Part shown: positions 24,775-33,204 of the stretch, one piece after another
How the letters are laid out: every line of letters begins with the position of its first letter
Position numbering within the stretch: position 1 is the first letter of the stretch
The notes under the pieces: model-generated
Told to the model about the DNA's origin: nothing
Database searches by the model: none
Seen by the model: the letters and a program-made list of their open reading frames with translations, nothing else
Translations under genes and position numbers: made by a program
NCBI GenBank assembly: GCA_017429165.1
Contig: JAFRPL010000022.1
Coordinates: forward strand, 1 to 35,560
Source: Clostridia bacterium
GTDB taxonomy: Bacteria > Bacillota > Clostridia > Oscillospirales > CAG-382
Direction of reading: 5' to 3'
DNA length: 35,560 nt

Positions 24775-25953
24775 TTACTGTTCTTCCTCGAGCACCTCGG
24801 CGATTATGCCGACCGCCTCGTCGATAAGAGGTTCGGTATGAGTGGCCATAAGACTGGTGCGGATGAGGCATTCGCCCGGCGCGACGGCGGGCGGGATGGT
24901 GCTGTTTGCATAAACGCCGCGATCATACAGTTTTGCGTTAACCTTAAAAGTGCGTATCATATCGTACGTGTAAATGGGGATGATGGGCGTGGTCTTGCTT
25001 TCGCGTATTTTGACGCCTTTGGCTTTGAGCGCGGCGCGCATATAGTCGGCGATATGCTCGAGCTTTTTGGGCAGCTCGGGATGATTTTCGAGCACTTTGA
25101 GCGCAGCCAGCGCCGAAGCGCACGAAGCGGGAGTCATTGACGCCGAAAAGATGAACGGGCGCGAATTGTGGCGGACGTAATCGACGCATTCGGCGCTTGC
25201 CGCCATATAACCGCCCAAACTCGCCAGCGATTTGCTGAACGTGCCCATATAGATGTCGACCTGGTCTTCGAGCCCGAAATAGCTCGCGGTGCCTCTGCCG
25301 CCTTCGCCCAGGACGCCGAGCCCGTGAGCGTCGTCGACCATCACCCTTGCGCCGTACTTCTTGGCAAGACGGCAGATCTCGGGAAGGTTGGCGATGTCGC
25401 CGCCCATGCTGAAAACGCCGTCGGTGACTATGAGAACGCCGGCGGTATCCGGGACCTGACGGAGCGTAGCTTCTAGATCGGCCATATCGTTATGCCCGTA
25501 GCGCAGCATCTTGCCGAAACTGAGCTTGCATGCGTCGTATATGCTCGCGTGGTTTTCTTTGTCGCAGATTACGTAGTCGCTTCTGCCGACGAGCGCGCTG
25601 ATTATACCCAAATTCGACTGGAATCCCGTGGAAAACGTCATAACCGCCTCTTTGCGCAAAAACTTTGCGAGCTCGGCTTCGAGATCCAGATGCAGCTGCA
25701 GCGTTCCGTTAAGGAAACGGGAGCCGGAACAGCCCGTGCCGTATTTCTCAAGCGCTTTGACGCCGGCTTCGATGACTTCCGGGTTCACGGTGAGCCCGAG
25801 ATAGTTGTTGGAGCCGAGCATTATGCGGCGCTTGCCTTCCATTATGACTTCCGTGTCCTGCTTAGTCTGCAAGGCGTGGAAATACGGATATATGCCGAGT
25901 TCCCTGAGCTGGGCGGCGCGGGTGTCGCTTTCGAATTTCTTAAACAGATCCAT
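24775..25953 (-). CDS. Alpha-oxoamine synthase family PLP enzyme (KBL/BioF/SPT-like)
   Basis: This 392-residue fold-type I PLP enzyme is of the family that condenses an acyl-CoA with an amino acid. It has GSNNYLGLT, GTGCSGSRFLNGT, the His that stacks on PLP (KENHASIYDA), VDDAHGLGVLGEGGRG and the Schiff-base Lys in TFSKSLASLGGY. The family includes 2-amino-3-ketobutyrate CoA ligase, 8-amino-7-oxononanoate synthase and serine palmitoyltransferase. Sequence alone does not settle the substrate. No threonine dehydrogenase, biotin or sphingolipid gene adjoins it, so a specific name would be a guess. It is monocistronic with its own promoter and terminator. Confidence 0.88.
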   Translation of the reverse strand: MDLFKKFESDTRAAQLRELGIYPYFHALQTKQDTEVIMEGKRRIMLGSNNYLGLTVNPEVIEAGVKALEKYGTGCSGSRFLNGTLQLHLDLEAELAKFLRKEAVMTFSTGFQSNLGIISALVGRSDYVICDKENHASIYDACKLSFGKMLRYGHNDMADLEATLRQVPDTAGVLIVTDGVFSMGGDIANLPEICRLAKKYGARVMVDDAHGLGVLGEGGRGTASYFGLEDQVDIYMGTFSKSLASLGGYMAASAECVDYVRHNSRPFIFSASMTPASCASALAALKVLENHPELPKKLEHIADYMRAALKAKGVKIRESKTTPIIPIYTYDMIRTFKVNAKLYDRGVYANSTIPPAVAPGECLIRTSLMATHTEPLIDEAVGIIAEVLEEEQ

Positions 25954-26004
25954 ATCGCTCTTCCGTCCGAATTCTTAATTTTTTCTTAATACAGTACATC
26001 CCTT

Positions 26005-26032
26005 ATTATACTAAAATAATCGGTTTTGTCAA
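26005..26032 (-). promoter_or_regulatory. Promoter of the AOS-family gene
   Basis: Minus-strand TTGACA (26027-26032), a 16-bp spacer and TATAAT (26005-26010). Confidence 0.88.
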
Positions 26033-26137
26033 GTGTTTTTTGTTCCCCGCCGCTTAATAAAAAAATAATAATTGCTCTTCCCTCCCTGCTTCGCCCGCAC
26101 GCCGCAAAACATATACGCTCAAATTGTGCAAAAACGC

Positions 26138-26166
26138 TTGACAAAACGCAAAAAATGAAGCAAAAT
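26138..26166 (+). promoter_or_regulatory. Promoter of the five-gene plus-strand operon
   Basis: TTGACA (26138-26143), a 17-bp spacer and CAAAAT (26161-26166). The interval 26033-26137 between divergent promoters shows no gene. Confidence 0.65.
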
Positions 26167-26204
26167 ATATGTTAAGAAAAACTGTATAAAGGAGTGTTTC
26201 ACAA

Positions 26205-26603
26205 GTGAGCACAGTGAATGAATTTCTGAACGAAACCGGTACGTTCTTCCTCGCCACCGCCGACGGCAGCACGCCGAAATGCCGCCCTTTGGGGATGCAC
26301 GTCTGCATCGACGGCATGCTTCTGTTCGGTATAGGCGATTTCAAAGAAGTCTACCGCCAGCTCAAATCGAATCCAAAAGCCGAGATAGTGGCGCTGAAAC
26401 CCGACGGACATTGGCTGCGCTATTCAGGAGAAGCCGTATTCATGGAAGATGAAAAGTATGCCGCAGCGGCGCTCGAGACGTCACCGTATCTCAAAAACAT
26501 ATACAACGAGCAGACCGGACACAAGCTTATGATGTTCCGGCTCGAAAACGCTTGCGCCCGCGTGATAAACGTAATGGGCGAAGGCGAAGCGATCGAAGTC
26601 TGA
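26205..26603 (+). CDS. Pyridoxamine 5'-phosphate oxidase-like FMN-binding protein
   Basis: This 132-residue split-barrel protein has the pattern VNEFLNETGTFFLATADGST, CRPLGMH, a DGMLLFGIG strand, KSNPKAEIVAL and WLRYSGEAVF. It belongs to the general PNPOx-like family of small flavin-binding proteins in Clostridia, not to PdxH itself. GTG start 26205 follows AAAGGAG (26188-26194). It is the first gene of an operon of five; the next start is only four bases beyond its stop. Confidence 0.85.
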   Translation: MSTVNEFLNETGTFFLATADGSTPKCRPLGMHVCIDGMLLFGIGDFKEVYRQLKSNPKAEIVALKPDGHWLRYSGEAVFMEDEKYAAAALETSPYLKNIYNEQTGHKLMMFRLENACARVINVMGEGEAIEV

Positions 26604-26607
26604 ACGA

Positions 26608-27000
26608 ATGCGGGGCTTTTACAACGAACGCAGTGCGCCCGAAAGCGTAAAGCGGCTTTATTCCGCGCTCAAAGAAGCGTGGTGCGCAGATACCTGCGCT
26701 CCGCGGATGCGCAAAAACTGGAGCAAGGATAACCCCTCGCTCGGCCAATGTTCGGTGACGGCGTTTCTCGTACAGGATATCATGGGCGGCGAAGTTTTCG
26801 GCGTCCCGCTCGAAGACGGCAATTTTCACTGTTTCAACGTTATAGAAGGCACGGTATTCGACCTTACGAGCGAACAGCTCGATACGCTGCCCGAATACAC
26901 GCTCGAATATCCGCAATCGCGTGATACGCATTTTGAAAAAGCCGAAAAAAAGGCTCGCTACGAGCTTTTGAAACGTCGCTATACGGAGGCGGAACAATGA
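26608..27000 (+). CDS. YunG-like conserved protein
   Basis: This 130-residue protein has the YunG-family core WSKDNPSLGQCSVTAFLVQD, then IMGGEVFGVPL, HCFNVIEG and VFDLTSEQL. The conserved Gln-Cys, His and Asp suggest a papain-like arrangement, but no activity is established. The start follows the previous stop by four bases with a weak ribosome binding site, and its end overlaps the patatin start (ATGA), so translation is probably coupled on both sides. Confidence 0.75.
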   Translation: MRGFYNERSAPESVKRLYSALKEAWCADTCAPRMRKNWSKDNPSLGQCSVTAFLVQDIMGGEVFGVPLEDGNFHCFNVIEGTVFDLTSEQLDTLPEYTLEYPQSRDTHFEKAEKKARYELLKRRYTEAEQ

Positions 27001-27857
27001 AAACAGCGCTCGTAATGGAAGGCGGAGCCATGCGCGGGATGTTCACCTGCGGCGTCCTCGACGTCTTTTTGGAAAACGGCGTGGAGTTCGACGCCGCCGG
27101 AGGCATATCGGCCGGCGCCGCTTTCGGCTGCAATTTCATATCGCGTCAGCGCGGCAGGGCGATCAGATACAACAAGAAGTATTGCAACGACGAAAACTAC
27201 TGCAGCGTTCGTTCGCTCATAAAGACGGGCGACCTTTACGGCGCGGATTTTTGTTACCGCGAACTGCCGGACGTGCTCGACCCGTTCGACCGCAAGGCGT
27301 TCGCTGAAAACACGACGGAATTCTACGTGGGCGCGACAGACGCAGCCACCGGAAAGCCGGTATATCACAAATGCTCCGACGGCGGAGAACGCGATTTTGC
27401 CTGGATACGCGCCTCGGCTTCAATGCCGTTCGTATCGCATGCCGTCGTTATCGACGGATACACGCTGCTCGACGGCGGGATCTGCGACGCCACGCCGTTC
27501 GACTATCTTAAAAGTATAGGATACGAACGCTTCGTCGTGATCCTTACGCGGCCGCGCGGATATATCAAAAAGAAGAGCCCTTCGGCTTTGTTCTCAAAGC
27601 TTTTACTGCGCAGGTATCCCGAGATCGCAAAGGCGCTCGCCATACGGCACGAACGCTACAACGCCGAGATGCTGCGCATAGCGCGTTCCGAAGAAGCGGG
27701 CGAAGCCCTGGTCTTGGCGCCTCGCGAGCCGCTCGACGTCAAGCGGACCGAGCACGATCCGGAAAAGCTCCAGCGCGCATACGATACCGGCGCCGCCGAA
27801 GCGCGCGAAAAGCTCGATGAGATAAGAGCGTTCCTGCAGCAAAGCAAACTTTTGTAA
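26997..27857 (+). CDS. Patatin-like phospholipase
   Basis: This 286-residue protein has the patatin catalytic dyad and oxyanion elements: GGAMRGMFTCGVLD (G-G-x-R-G), the nucleophile elbow GGISAGAAFG (GxSxG, Ser about residue 41) and LLDGGICDATPF (DGG, catalytic Asp). It resembles the bacterial RssA/YjjU-type branch that acts on lipid acyl esters. No signal peptide is present, so it is probably cytoplasmic or peripheral to the membrane. It overlaps the YunG-like gene by four bases and precedes the zinc-ribbon membrane protein by 19. Confidence 0.9.
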   Translation: MKTALVMEGGAMRGMFTCGVLDVFLENGVEFDAAGGISAGAAFGCNFISRQRGRAIRYNKKYCNDENYCSVRSLIKTGDLYGADFCYRELPDVLDPFDRKAFAENTTEFYVGATDAATGKPVYHKCSDGGERDFAWIRASASMPFVSHAVVIDGYTLLDGGICDATPFDYLKSIGYERFVVILTRPRGYIKKKSPSALFSKLLLRRYPEIAKALAIRHERYNAEMLRIARSEEAGEALVLAPREPLDVKRTEHDPEKLQRAYDTGAAEAREKLDEIRAFLQQSKLL

Positions 27858-27876
27858 GATGAGGTAACATTCAGGC

Positions 27877-29301
27877 ATGAAAGCATTCAAATGCCCAAAA
27901 TGCGGCGGCGACGTAAAATACGATATAGCAAAAGAATCGATACTATGCGAATACTGCGGCGAAACCATTAACCGCGACGACTACCAGCGTTTTCTGGACG
28001 ATAACGGTCTTTACGCCACCACACAGTTCACCTGTCCGCAGTGCGGCGGTTCGGTCCTGAGCTACGACGACACCATTTCCACTTTCTGCAGCTACTGCGG
28101 CGCTCCCGTGGTATTTGACAAGCGCATTGTGGAAGATACGAAGCCCGGGAGCATCATTCCTTTTTCGGTATCCAAAAACGCCGCGAACGAGATATACAGT
28201 AAAAAGATAAAGAACGCGTTCTTTGCGCCCGACTGGATGGACGACGCCGGAGGCCGCAGGACCGTGGGGATATATATGCCCTATTTCGTATACGGCGCGC
28301 ACGCCGGCGGACATTTTACCGTAAAAGGCGAAAAACGCACCAACTACGGTTCGTACACGCAGGTCAACGAATACAGCGTGGACTTCGACCTCGACGCGCA
28401 ATACGACGGCACACGGTTCGACGCGGCGCGCGCTTTTCCGGACGCGATGAGCGAATCCATAGACACGTACAAGACCGGAAAGACCGTTCCGTTCAAGACC
28501 GCGTATCTCGCAGGCTACTACGCCGACGGCGGCGACGTCGCCGAAGAAAACTACAACTGGCTGGTCAAAGAGCTCGTCTGCAACGATCTCCGCGCCGACG
28601 GAATGACGACTTCCGACGGAATAAAGCTGAAGACCGGCAAGATCGAATCGCACATAGAGTTCGAAACCGAAAAGACGCTGTTCCCGGTGTGGCTGCACAC
28701 CCACCGCAGGAACGGCCGCGTGTGCTATTCGGCGATCAACGGTCAGACCGGCGACGCTGCGGCGGAGATACCGATAGACAAATGGAAATATATCAAAGTT
28801 TCGGTCATCGCCGCGGCGATAATAGCCGTGATAATGAATCTTTTCTTCACCATCACGCCCAAAACTTTTCTTATTGTTGCCGAAATCATACTTTTCCTTT
28901 TCGGATTTATGCTGCGCAAGCTGCACGGCGACGTTTACGTGCGGGAAAACCATATGGACGACATAGGGTATACCGGGATACATAAATTCAGGCAGCGCGC
29001 CAAAGCCTCGGGCAAAGCCTCAGGCAGTACGAAAAGCAGCCCCGGCGCCACGGCGTGGTCGTTCGAAATACCGCTTTCGGTCCGCTTTGCGGGATGGTAC
29101 AAAACGCTCATAGGGCTTGCGGTATTCGCCGCGGTGCTTTTGTCCGGCACCGTGCTCGACGTAATCTATTACGCGGCGGCTGGCATAAGCATAGCGCTCG
29201 CCGTGTGGTCGGCGTTCGATATCATAAAGCAGCAGAATCTTCTTGCATCGCGCGATATCCCCGTTTTCACCCTGCAGAGAGGGGGCGACGGGAATGGCTG
29301 A
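27877..29301 (+). CDS. Twin zinc-ribbon membrane protein
   Basis: This 474-residue protein starts with two tandem four-Cys ribbons (CPKCGG...CEYCG at about 6-30 and CPQCGG...CSYCG at about 53-77). A roughly 200-residue beta-rich domain follows (PYFVYGAHAGGHFTVKG, SVDFDLDAQYDG, FPVWLHTHRRNGRVCYSAIN). Two pairs of membrane helices come near 310-350 and 405-450, separated by a basic Ser/Gly/Ala stretch. The TFIIB-like ribbons here probably serve protein contacts, since the protein is membrane-bound. It overlaps the TPM gene by eight bases, so the two likely form a functional pair. Confidence 0.8.
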   Translation: MKAFKCPKCGGDVKYDIAKESILCEYCGETINRDDYQRFLDDNGLYATTQFTCPQCGGSVLSYDDTISTFCSYCGAPVVFDKRIVEDTKPGSIIPFSVSKNAANEIYSKKIKNAFFAPDWMDDAGGRRTVGIYMPYFVYGAHAGGHFTVKGEKRTNYGSYTQVNEYSVDFDLDAQYDGTRFDAARAFPDAMSESIDTYKTGKTVPFKTAYLAGYYADGGDVAEENYNWLVKELVCNDLRADGMTTSDGIKLKTGKIESHIEFETEKTLFPVWLHTHRRNGRVCYSAINGQTGDAAAEIPIDKWKYIKVSVIAAAIIAVIMNLFFTITPKTFLIVAEIILFLFGFMLRKLHGDVYVRENHMDDIGYTGIHKFRQRAKASGKASGSTKSSPGATAWSFEIPLSVRFAGWYKTLIGLAVFAAVLLSGTVLDVIYYAAAGISIALAVWSAFDIIKQQNLLASRDIPVFTLQRGGDGNG

Positions 29302-30103
29302 ATCCAAAAAGCACATAGCGCTCAACGCCGTGCTCGTCATAGCGATGATCGTGCTCGCGCTGCCGTTTATTCTCGATATCATCCGCTCTTCGTCTTCATC
29401 CGAGGCGTTGGCGGAACTCCCGCCCGAAAACGAAGAAAACGTGTATATCGACGACGGCGCGGGGCTGTTTGACGAAGAACAGTACGCCCAAGTAAAGGCC
29501 GCAATGCTGCGCGTGACTTCCCTTTACCCGGTCGCGCTCGTCACGACCGGCGACACGGGCGGGTACTATACCACCGAATCGTACGCGGTAAGCAAATTCC
29601 GCGACCTGTACGGCGGCGGAAAAGGCATTCTGTTCGTCATAGATATGCAGAACCGGTATCTGTATCTTTACACCGATAACGGCAACTCAAAGCTCAGCGT
29701 GAGCAAATGCGACACCGTGACAGACAACGTCTATATGTACGCGCGGGACGGCGATTATACCAAATGCGCCGTGGAAACCTTTTCGCAGGTGTTCGACGTT
29801 ATGGCGGATATCGCGATACCCCAGCCGATGAAACATATGAGCAACCTGCTCATTGCCGTATCGGCTTCGCTCTTCGCCGTGTTCGTTTACGCGTACAAGA
29901 AGACGCGCATCAAATCGCCGGGAGAAGTTTATCAGCTTGATAAGGATATGAAGAAGCTGATAAACATCAACAACGCGGACGCCACGCTCAAGCGCTCCTA
30001 CCGCATATCGCACAGCTCGTCAAGCGGCGGCAGAAGCGGCGGCTTCGGCGGCGGTGGCGGCGGAGGCGGCGGTGGCGGTCACGGCGGCGGCCACGGATTC
30101 TGA
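29294..30103 (+). CDS. TPM-domain (YgcG-type) membrane protein with a Gly-rich tail
   Basis: The protein has 269 residues from ATG 29294; the longer frame from 29243 would bury its start in the previous gene. One N-terminal membrane helix (IALNAVLVIAMIVLALPFIL) is followed by an extracytoplasmic TPM domain (VYIDDGAGLFDEEQYAQVKA, GGGKGILFVIDMQNRYLYL). A second helix near 175-195 precedes a cytoplasmic end closing with SSSSGGRSGGFGG and a run of 11 Gly broken by His. TPM proteins of this type are linked to membrane protein quality control. A bidirectional terminator follows. Confidence 0.85.
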   Translation: MAESKKHIALNAVLVIAMIVLALPFILDIIRSSSSSEALAELPPENEENVYIDDGAGLFDEEQYAQVKAAMLRVTSLYPVALVTTGDTGGYYTTESYAVSKFRDLYGGGKGILFVIDMQNRYLYLYTDNGNSKLSVSKCDTVTDNVYMYARDGDYTKCAVETFSQVFDVMADIAIPQPMKHMSNLLIAVSASLFAVFVYAYKKTRIKSPGEVYQLDKDMKKLININNADATLKRSYRISHSSSSGGRSGGFGGGGGGGGGGGHGGGHGF

Positions 30104-30110
30104 AAAGGCA

Positions 30111-30140
30111 AAAAGGCAGAGGAATTAACCTCTGCCTTTT
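30111..30140. terminator. Bidirectional terminator between two convergent five-gene operons
   Basis: AAAAGGCAGAGG (30111-30122) / CCTCTGCCTTTT (30129-30140) with a six-base loop. The stretch 30141-30273 holds no gene that I can support. Confidence 0.9.
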
Positions 30141-30273
30141 GATCATTCGGTTCTGCTTTCGGCCGGTCTGCGGTTTTCTGCCGGTTTGGGGCTCTAAACG
30201 GTATTTCAATATACCCGGATCCACGGTGTTGTGCGGCCCGCGACGCGCGCCGATACAGGCGTTTCCGACTCTG

Positions 30274-31551
30274 TTATTTACCGGCTTCAAACGGGTCGGG
30301 TTCAAATTTGCCGGTGCCTTTTACGCCGTCGTTGGCGTTATGTCCGTCGCTTACGAAATCCGGATCGGTCTTTATAAAGTATTTGAACCACTTTTTCGTC
30401 CCCGGTTCGTATGTGTCGCACCAGGTGACGTCTACGTTATATATTCCCGTATCGAGCTTTATCATATTCCATATGTGTCCGCCGCCCTTGGGCATGCCGA
30501 AACGGTATGCGCACCACAGGTTCGCCTCGCGGCACAACAGCAGAAACGCGCGGCTGTATCCTTCGCAAACCGACTTTCCGCCCACCAGCGCGCCGAAAGG
30601 CGTGTAGCAGTTATCGGGCTCGGAGCCGTAGGCGTTCTGCGCGCTGATGACGCTCGCCAGATAAAGATACTTGTCGTAAGTCGTAAGACCTTCCGGCATT
30701 TTGCGCACCACGCGCTTTATGATCCGCTGCAAAAGCTCGGCGTCATGTTTGACTTTGCTCATTTTGACATCGCCGTCGGCGACGCTGCAGTTTGAATCTT
30801 TATAAGGATCGAAATATGTGCTCAAAATCGAAGTCAGCGTACTTCCGGGCCTGAACGAAAAATACGAATCGATATCCGGCCGCGTGAGCGTGAGCGGCTT
30901 TGCGACTGTCAGCACGTCGGTGAGTATATCTCCGCCGTATTCGCTTTGTTTGTATTCGAATTCGGTAAAGCTTTCGGCGTAATCGATAAGTGTCGCGTAC
31001 AGCGATTTCTGCCTCGCCGTGAGCTCACCCACGAACCCGTTGGCGTCGAAATCAAAAACGTACGAGACATGCGAATGCCGTTCGTCCTTATATACCGAAA
31101 CGACAGCTATGGCGCGGCAGATAGCGGCGTCTATAATGCCGGACGCCTCTTTTTCGAGTTCGTCGGAAAACGTTTCGGCAGGAAGCGTATACGCCGGGAT
31201 CGCCGGCTCTTTTTCAAACGGGATGGCGTTCACTTCTTCGGGCTGTGAAGTCGGAGACGGCACGGAAGATTCTTCTTCCCATTCGGATCCGTCGTCAGAA
31301 CTCGGTTCCGGTTCGCCTTCGGAATATTCCCAAGGGTCGTACGTCTCTTCTTCGTACGACAAGAGCGGATTTTCGTACGAAAGCTCTTCTTCGGTTTCCT
31401 GCGAGCTTTCGCCGTCAATGCCGGGGATGCTGAGTTCCTCGAGCGCCGAGTTGATTATTTCGGTTATCGCGCCGCACGAAGAAAGAGCCGCCGAAAGCAA
31501 TACCGCCAGAACGGCAGCTGCGACACATATTACGCTCTTTTTGCATTTCAT
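30274..31551 (-). CDS. Lipoprotein with transglutaminase-like domain
   Basis: The 425-residue precursor has a lipoprotein signal (VICVAAAVLAVLLSAALSSC, lipid-modified Cys about residue 26). A Glu/Ser/Pro-rich spacer to about residue 110 probably spans the wall. The C-terminal domain is a papain-like transglutaminase/protease fold: Cys in GGKSVCEGYSRAF, His in KGGGHIWNMIKL and Asp in YNVDVTWCD. Such domains act as cysteine peptidases or transglutaminases on surface proteins or peptidoglycan. It is the last gene of the minus-strand operon, 40 bases after the DUF1295 gene, and may be anchored outside the membrane. Confidence 0.87.
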   Translation of the reverse strand: MKCKKSVICVAAAVLAVLLSAALSSCGAITEIINSALEELSIPGIDGESSQETEEELSYENPLLSYEEETYDPWEYSEGEPEPSSDDGSEWEEESSVPSPTSQPEEVNAIPFEKEPAIPAYTLPAETFSDELEKEASGIIDAAICRAIAVVSVYKDERHSHVSYVFDFDANGFVGELTARQKSLYATLIDYAESFTEFEYKQSEYGGDILTDVLTVAKPLTLTRPDIDSYFSFRPGSTLTSILSTYFDPYKDSNCSVADGDVKMSKVKHDAELLQRIIKRVVRKMPEGLTTYDKYLYLASVISAQNAYGSEPDNCYTPFGALVGGKSVCEGYSRAFLLLCREANLWCAYRFGMPKGGGHIWNMIKLDTGIYNVDVTWCDTYEPGTKKWFKYFIKTDPDFVSDGHNANDGVKGTGKFEPDPFEAGK

Positions 31552-31591
31552 ACGTGATTCCGGCCTTTCTTTGCAAAAGTGATCTATCGCT

Positions 31592-32476
31592 TTACGCGAT
31601 GCGCGCTTCGGCGGTTTCGTCTTTTTTGGGCGGGAGCAGCAAAAGCATGGAAGTTTTCGCTTTATACTGTTCGTAATCGACGCGCCGCGCGGCGTTGTGC
31701 CTTTCCATCATCGGGATGGACACGATCAGGAACAGCGCGATGATCGAAAGAAATGCGAGCCCTTTGTACCAGATGCCGGGCAGCGAAACGACAAAATAGA
31801 TATACAGCCCCGTCCAGAACGACATTTCGCCCAGATAATTGGGATGACGCGAATATTTCCACACCGAAATATCACAGCAGCGACGCTCGCCGGCGTGTTC
31901 ACGCAGAAAACGGTGGATCGAGATATCCGACACCAGCTCCAGATACACGCTCGCAAGCATCACGGCGACGCCGATAAGCGAAAGGGGCGAAAATTCTTTG
32001 TTTTGTATAGAAAACAGCGCGCACGTCATTCCGCCGTAGACCACGGCTGTGGGGATAAAATGCAGCCCGAAAAAGCTTATGAGATGAAAAACGAACGGAC
32101 CGTATTTTTCGCGGTACTGCGCGTATCGCCAGTCTTCGTGACCTATGCCCTTGTACGTGACGTACCAGTTGGCGGTAAGACGTACCGCCCATACCGTGAT
32201 GACGGCGAGCAGCACGAACGAATCGGCGTTATACAACCGGTATTTTATCATGGCCGCGAGCAGCATCACCGGCGGAGCCACGCTCCAGTACGGGTCGTAG
32301 ACCGAAACGTCGCGTAATGCGCACGAAGCGATAAAGACCACTATCGTCGCCGTCGCCGTGAAGGCGGCGACCGATAAAAACATATTCTCTATTGCCGTAA
32401 ACGGCACGGCGCCCGCCGCGAACGCGGCGGCATAAAGCGCGGCGTCTGCCAGCGCTCCCTTTTGTTTGGCTTTCAT
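31592..32476 (-). CDS. DUF1295-family membrane protein (steroid 5-alpha-reductase-like)
   Basis: This 294-residue protein has about seven membrane helices. The family hallmark DISVWKYSRHPNYLGEMSFW lies near residue 205, followed by a hydrophobic helix and the C-terminal MMERHNAARRVDYEQYKAKT. DUF1295 proteins are related to lipid double-bond reductases and isoprenylcysteine-type methyltransferases, but the substrate of bacterial members is generally unknown. Its ATG directly abuts the stop of the GNAT gene. Confidence 0.88.
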   Translation of the reverse strand: MKAKQKGALADAALYAAAFAAGAVPFTAIENMFLSVAAFTATATIVVFIASCALRDVSVYDPYWSVAPPVMLLAAMIKYRLYNADSFVLLAVITVWAVRLTANWYVTYKGIGHEDWRYAQYREKYGPFVFHLISFFGLHFIPTAVVYGGMTCALFSIQNKEFSPLSLIGVAVMLASVYLELVSDISIHRFLREHAGERRCCDISVWKYSRHPNYLGEMSFWTGLYIYFVVSLPGIWYKGLAFLSIIALFLIVSIPMMERHNAARRVDYEQYKAKTSMLLLLPPKKDETAEARIA

Positions 32477-32917
32477 TTATCCCTCTCCGATGACAAGATC
32501 CATATCCACGTGGACGATTCCTTCTTCCAGATATTCTCCGGAAGTAACTTCGAATCCGAATTTGCGGTAAAACGGCGCGGCGTATTTCTGCGCGTCTATA
32601 TGTATGCGCCGCAGTCCCGTGAGTTCCGGCAGGCGGGCGAGCGCGAACTCCATAAGTTCCCTTCCAAGCCCCCTGCCGTGTTCGCGCGTAAGGACTCTGC
32701 CTATCCTGAGCGTTGCGCCGTCGAGCGAATACGCGCGCAGATAAGCCGCGACTCTTCCGTTTTCCCAGCCGAAGACGTGCAGACTGCGGTAATCCTCGCC
32801 GTCGGGATCAGCACAGCAGATCTGCTGTTCGGCGACGAATATCTCGGCGCGGGCGCGAAGGATCTCGTATACTTCACGGGCGGCGAGCTCATCAAAACTC
32901 TTGATGAACCATTCCAT
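32477..32917 (-). CDS. ElaA-type GNAT acetyltransferase
   Basis: This 146-residue protein starts EWFIKSFDELAAREVYEILR ARAEIFVAEQQI, typical of ElaA. The acetyl-CoA loop is VLTREHGRGLGRELM (R-x-x-G-x-G/A) near residue 80, and the late strand is IHIDAQKYAAPFYRKFGF. The acceptor is unknown. It lies between a small membrane protein (15-base gap) and the DUF1295 gene (zero gap) within the minus-strand operon. Confidence 0.9.
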   Translation of the reverse strand: MEWFIKSFDELAAREVYEILRARAEIFVAEQQICCADPDGEDYRSLHVFGWENGRVAAYLRAYSLDGATLRIGRVLTREHGRGLGRELMEFALARLPELTGLRRIHIDAQKYAAPFYRKFGFEVTSGEYLEEGIVHVDMDLVIGEG

Positions 32918-32932
32918 ATCAAATACCCCGCG

Positions 32933-33175
32933 TCATTTACGGCGCGCGCTCAGATATCTGAGTACGACCGAGACGGCTATCATGACGCAACCCAGGCAGG
33001 CGAGTATGACGTAAAGCCCGTGTTTTTCGTTGAAGAACACAAAGCAGAATGTGGAAAAATCCGCGCCGCCTATAATGTTTTTGTTGGTAGTGCTTACGGA
33101 AGTCAGCAGAAAAGAAAGATAAAAAGCAAAAATGCCCAGAAAAAGCAGAATGCCCGTTACCGTTTTCTTTTTCAT
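32933..33175 (-). CDS. Small two-helix membrane protein
   Basis: The protein has 80 residues from ATG 33175 (KKKTVTGILLFLGIFAFYLS). A GTG four codons earlier abuts the GGAGG and is too close to it. Two hydrophobic helices (about 8-28 and 52-72) are separated by a short loop, and the tail is basic (RYLSARRK). No family is recognised. It sits in an operon with the flavodoxin-like and GNAT genes. Confidence 0.65.
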   Translation of the reverse strand: MKKKTVTGILLFLGIFAFYLSFLLTSVSTTNKNIIGGADFSTFCFVFFNEKHGLYVILACLGCVMIAVSVVLRYLSARRK

Positions 33176-33204
33176 ATAATACCGCACCTCCGTGAATCAG
33201 TTTT

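Noticed and set aside
27943..28983. 346-codon minus-strand frame over the zinc-ribbon membrane protein
   Set aside because: It is antisense to a protein with clear Cys ribbons and membrane helices, with no start signals.
30141..30273. Small coding region between the convergent operons
   Set aside because: Open frames here lack a ribosome binding site and read as Gly/Arg/Gln shadows. The CGGTCTGCGG / CTGCCGGTTT near-repeats are too short to interpret.
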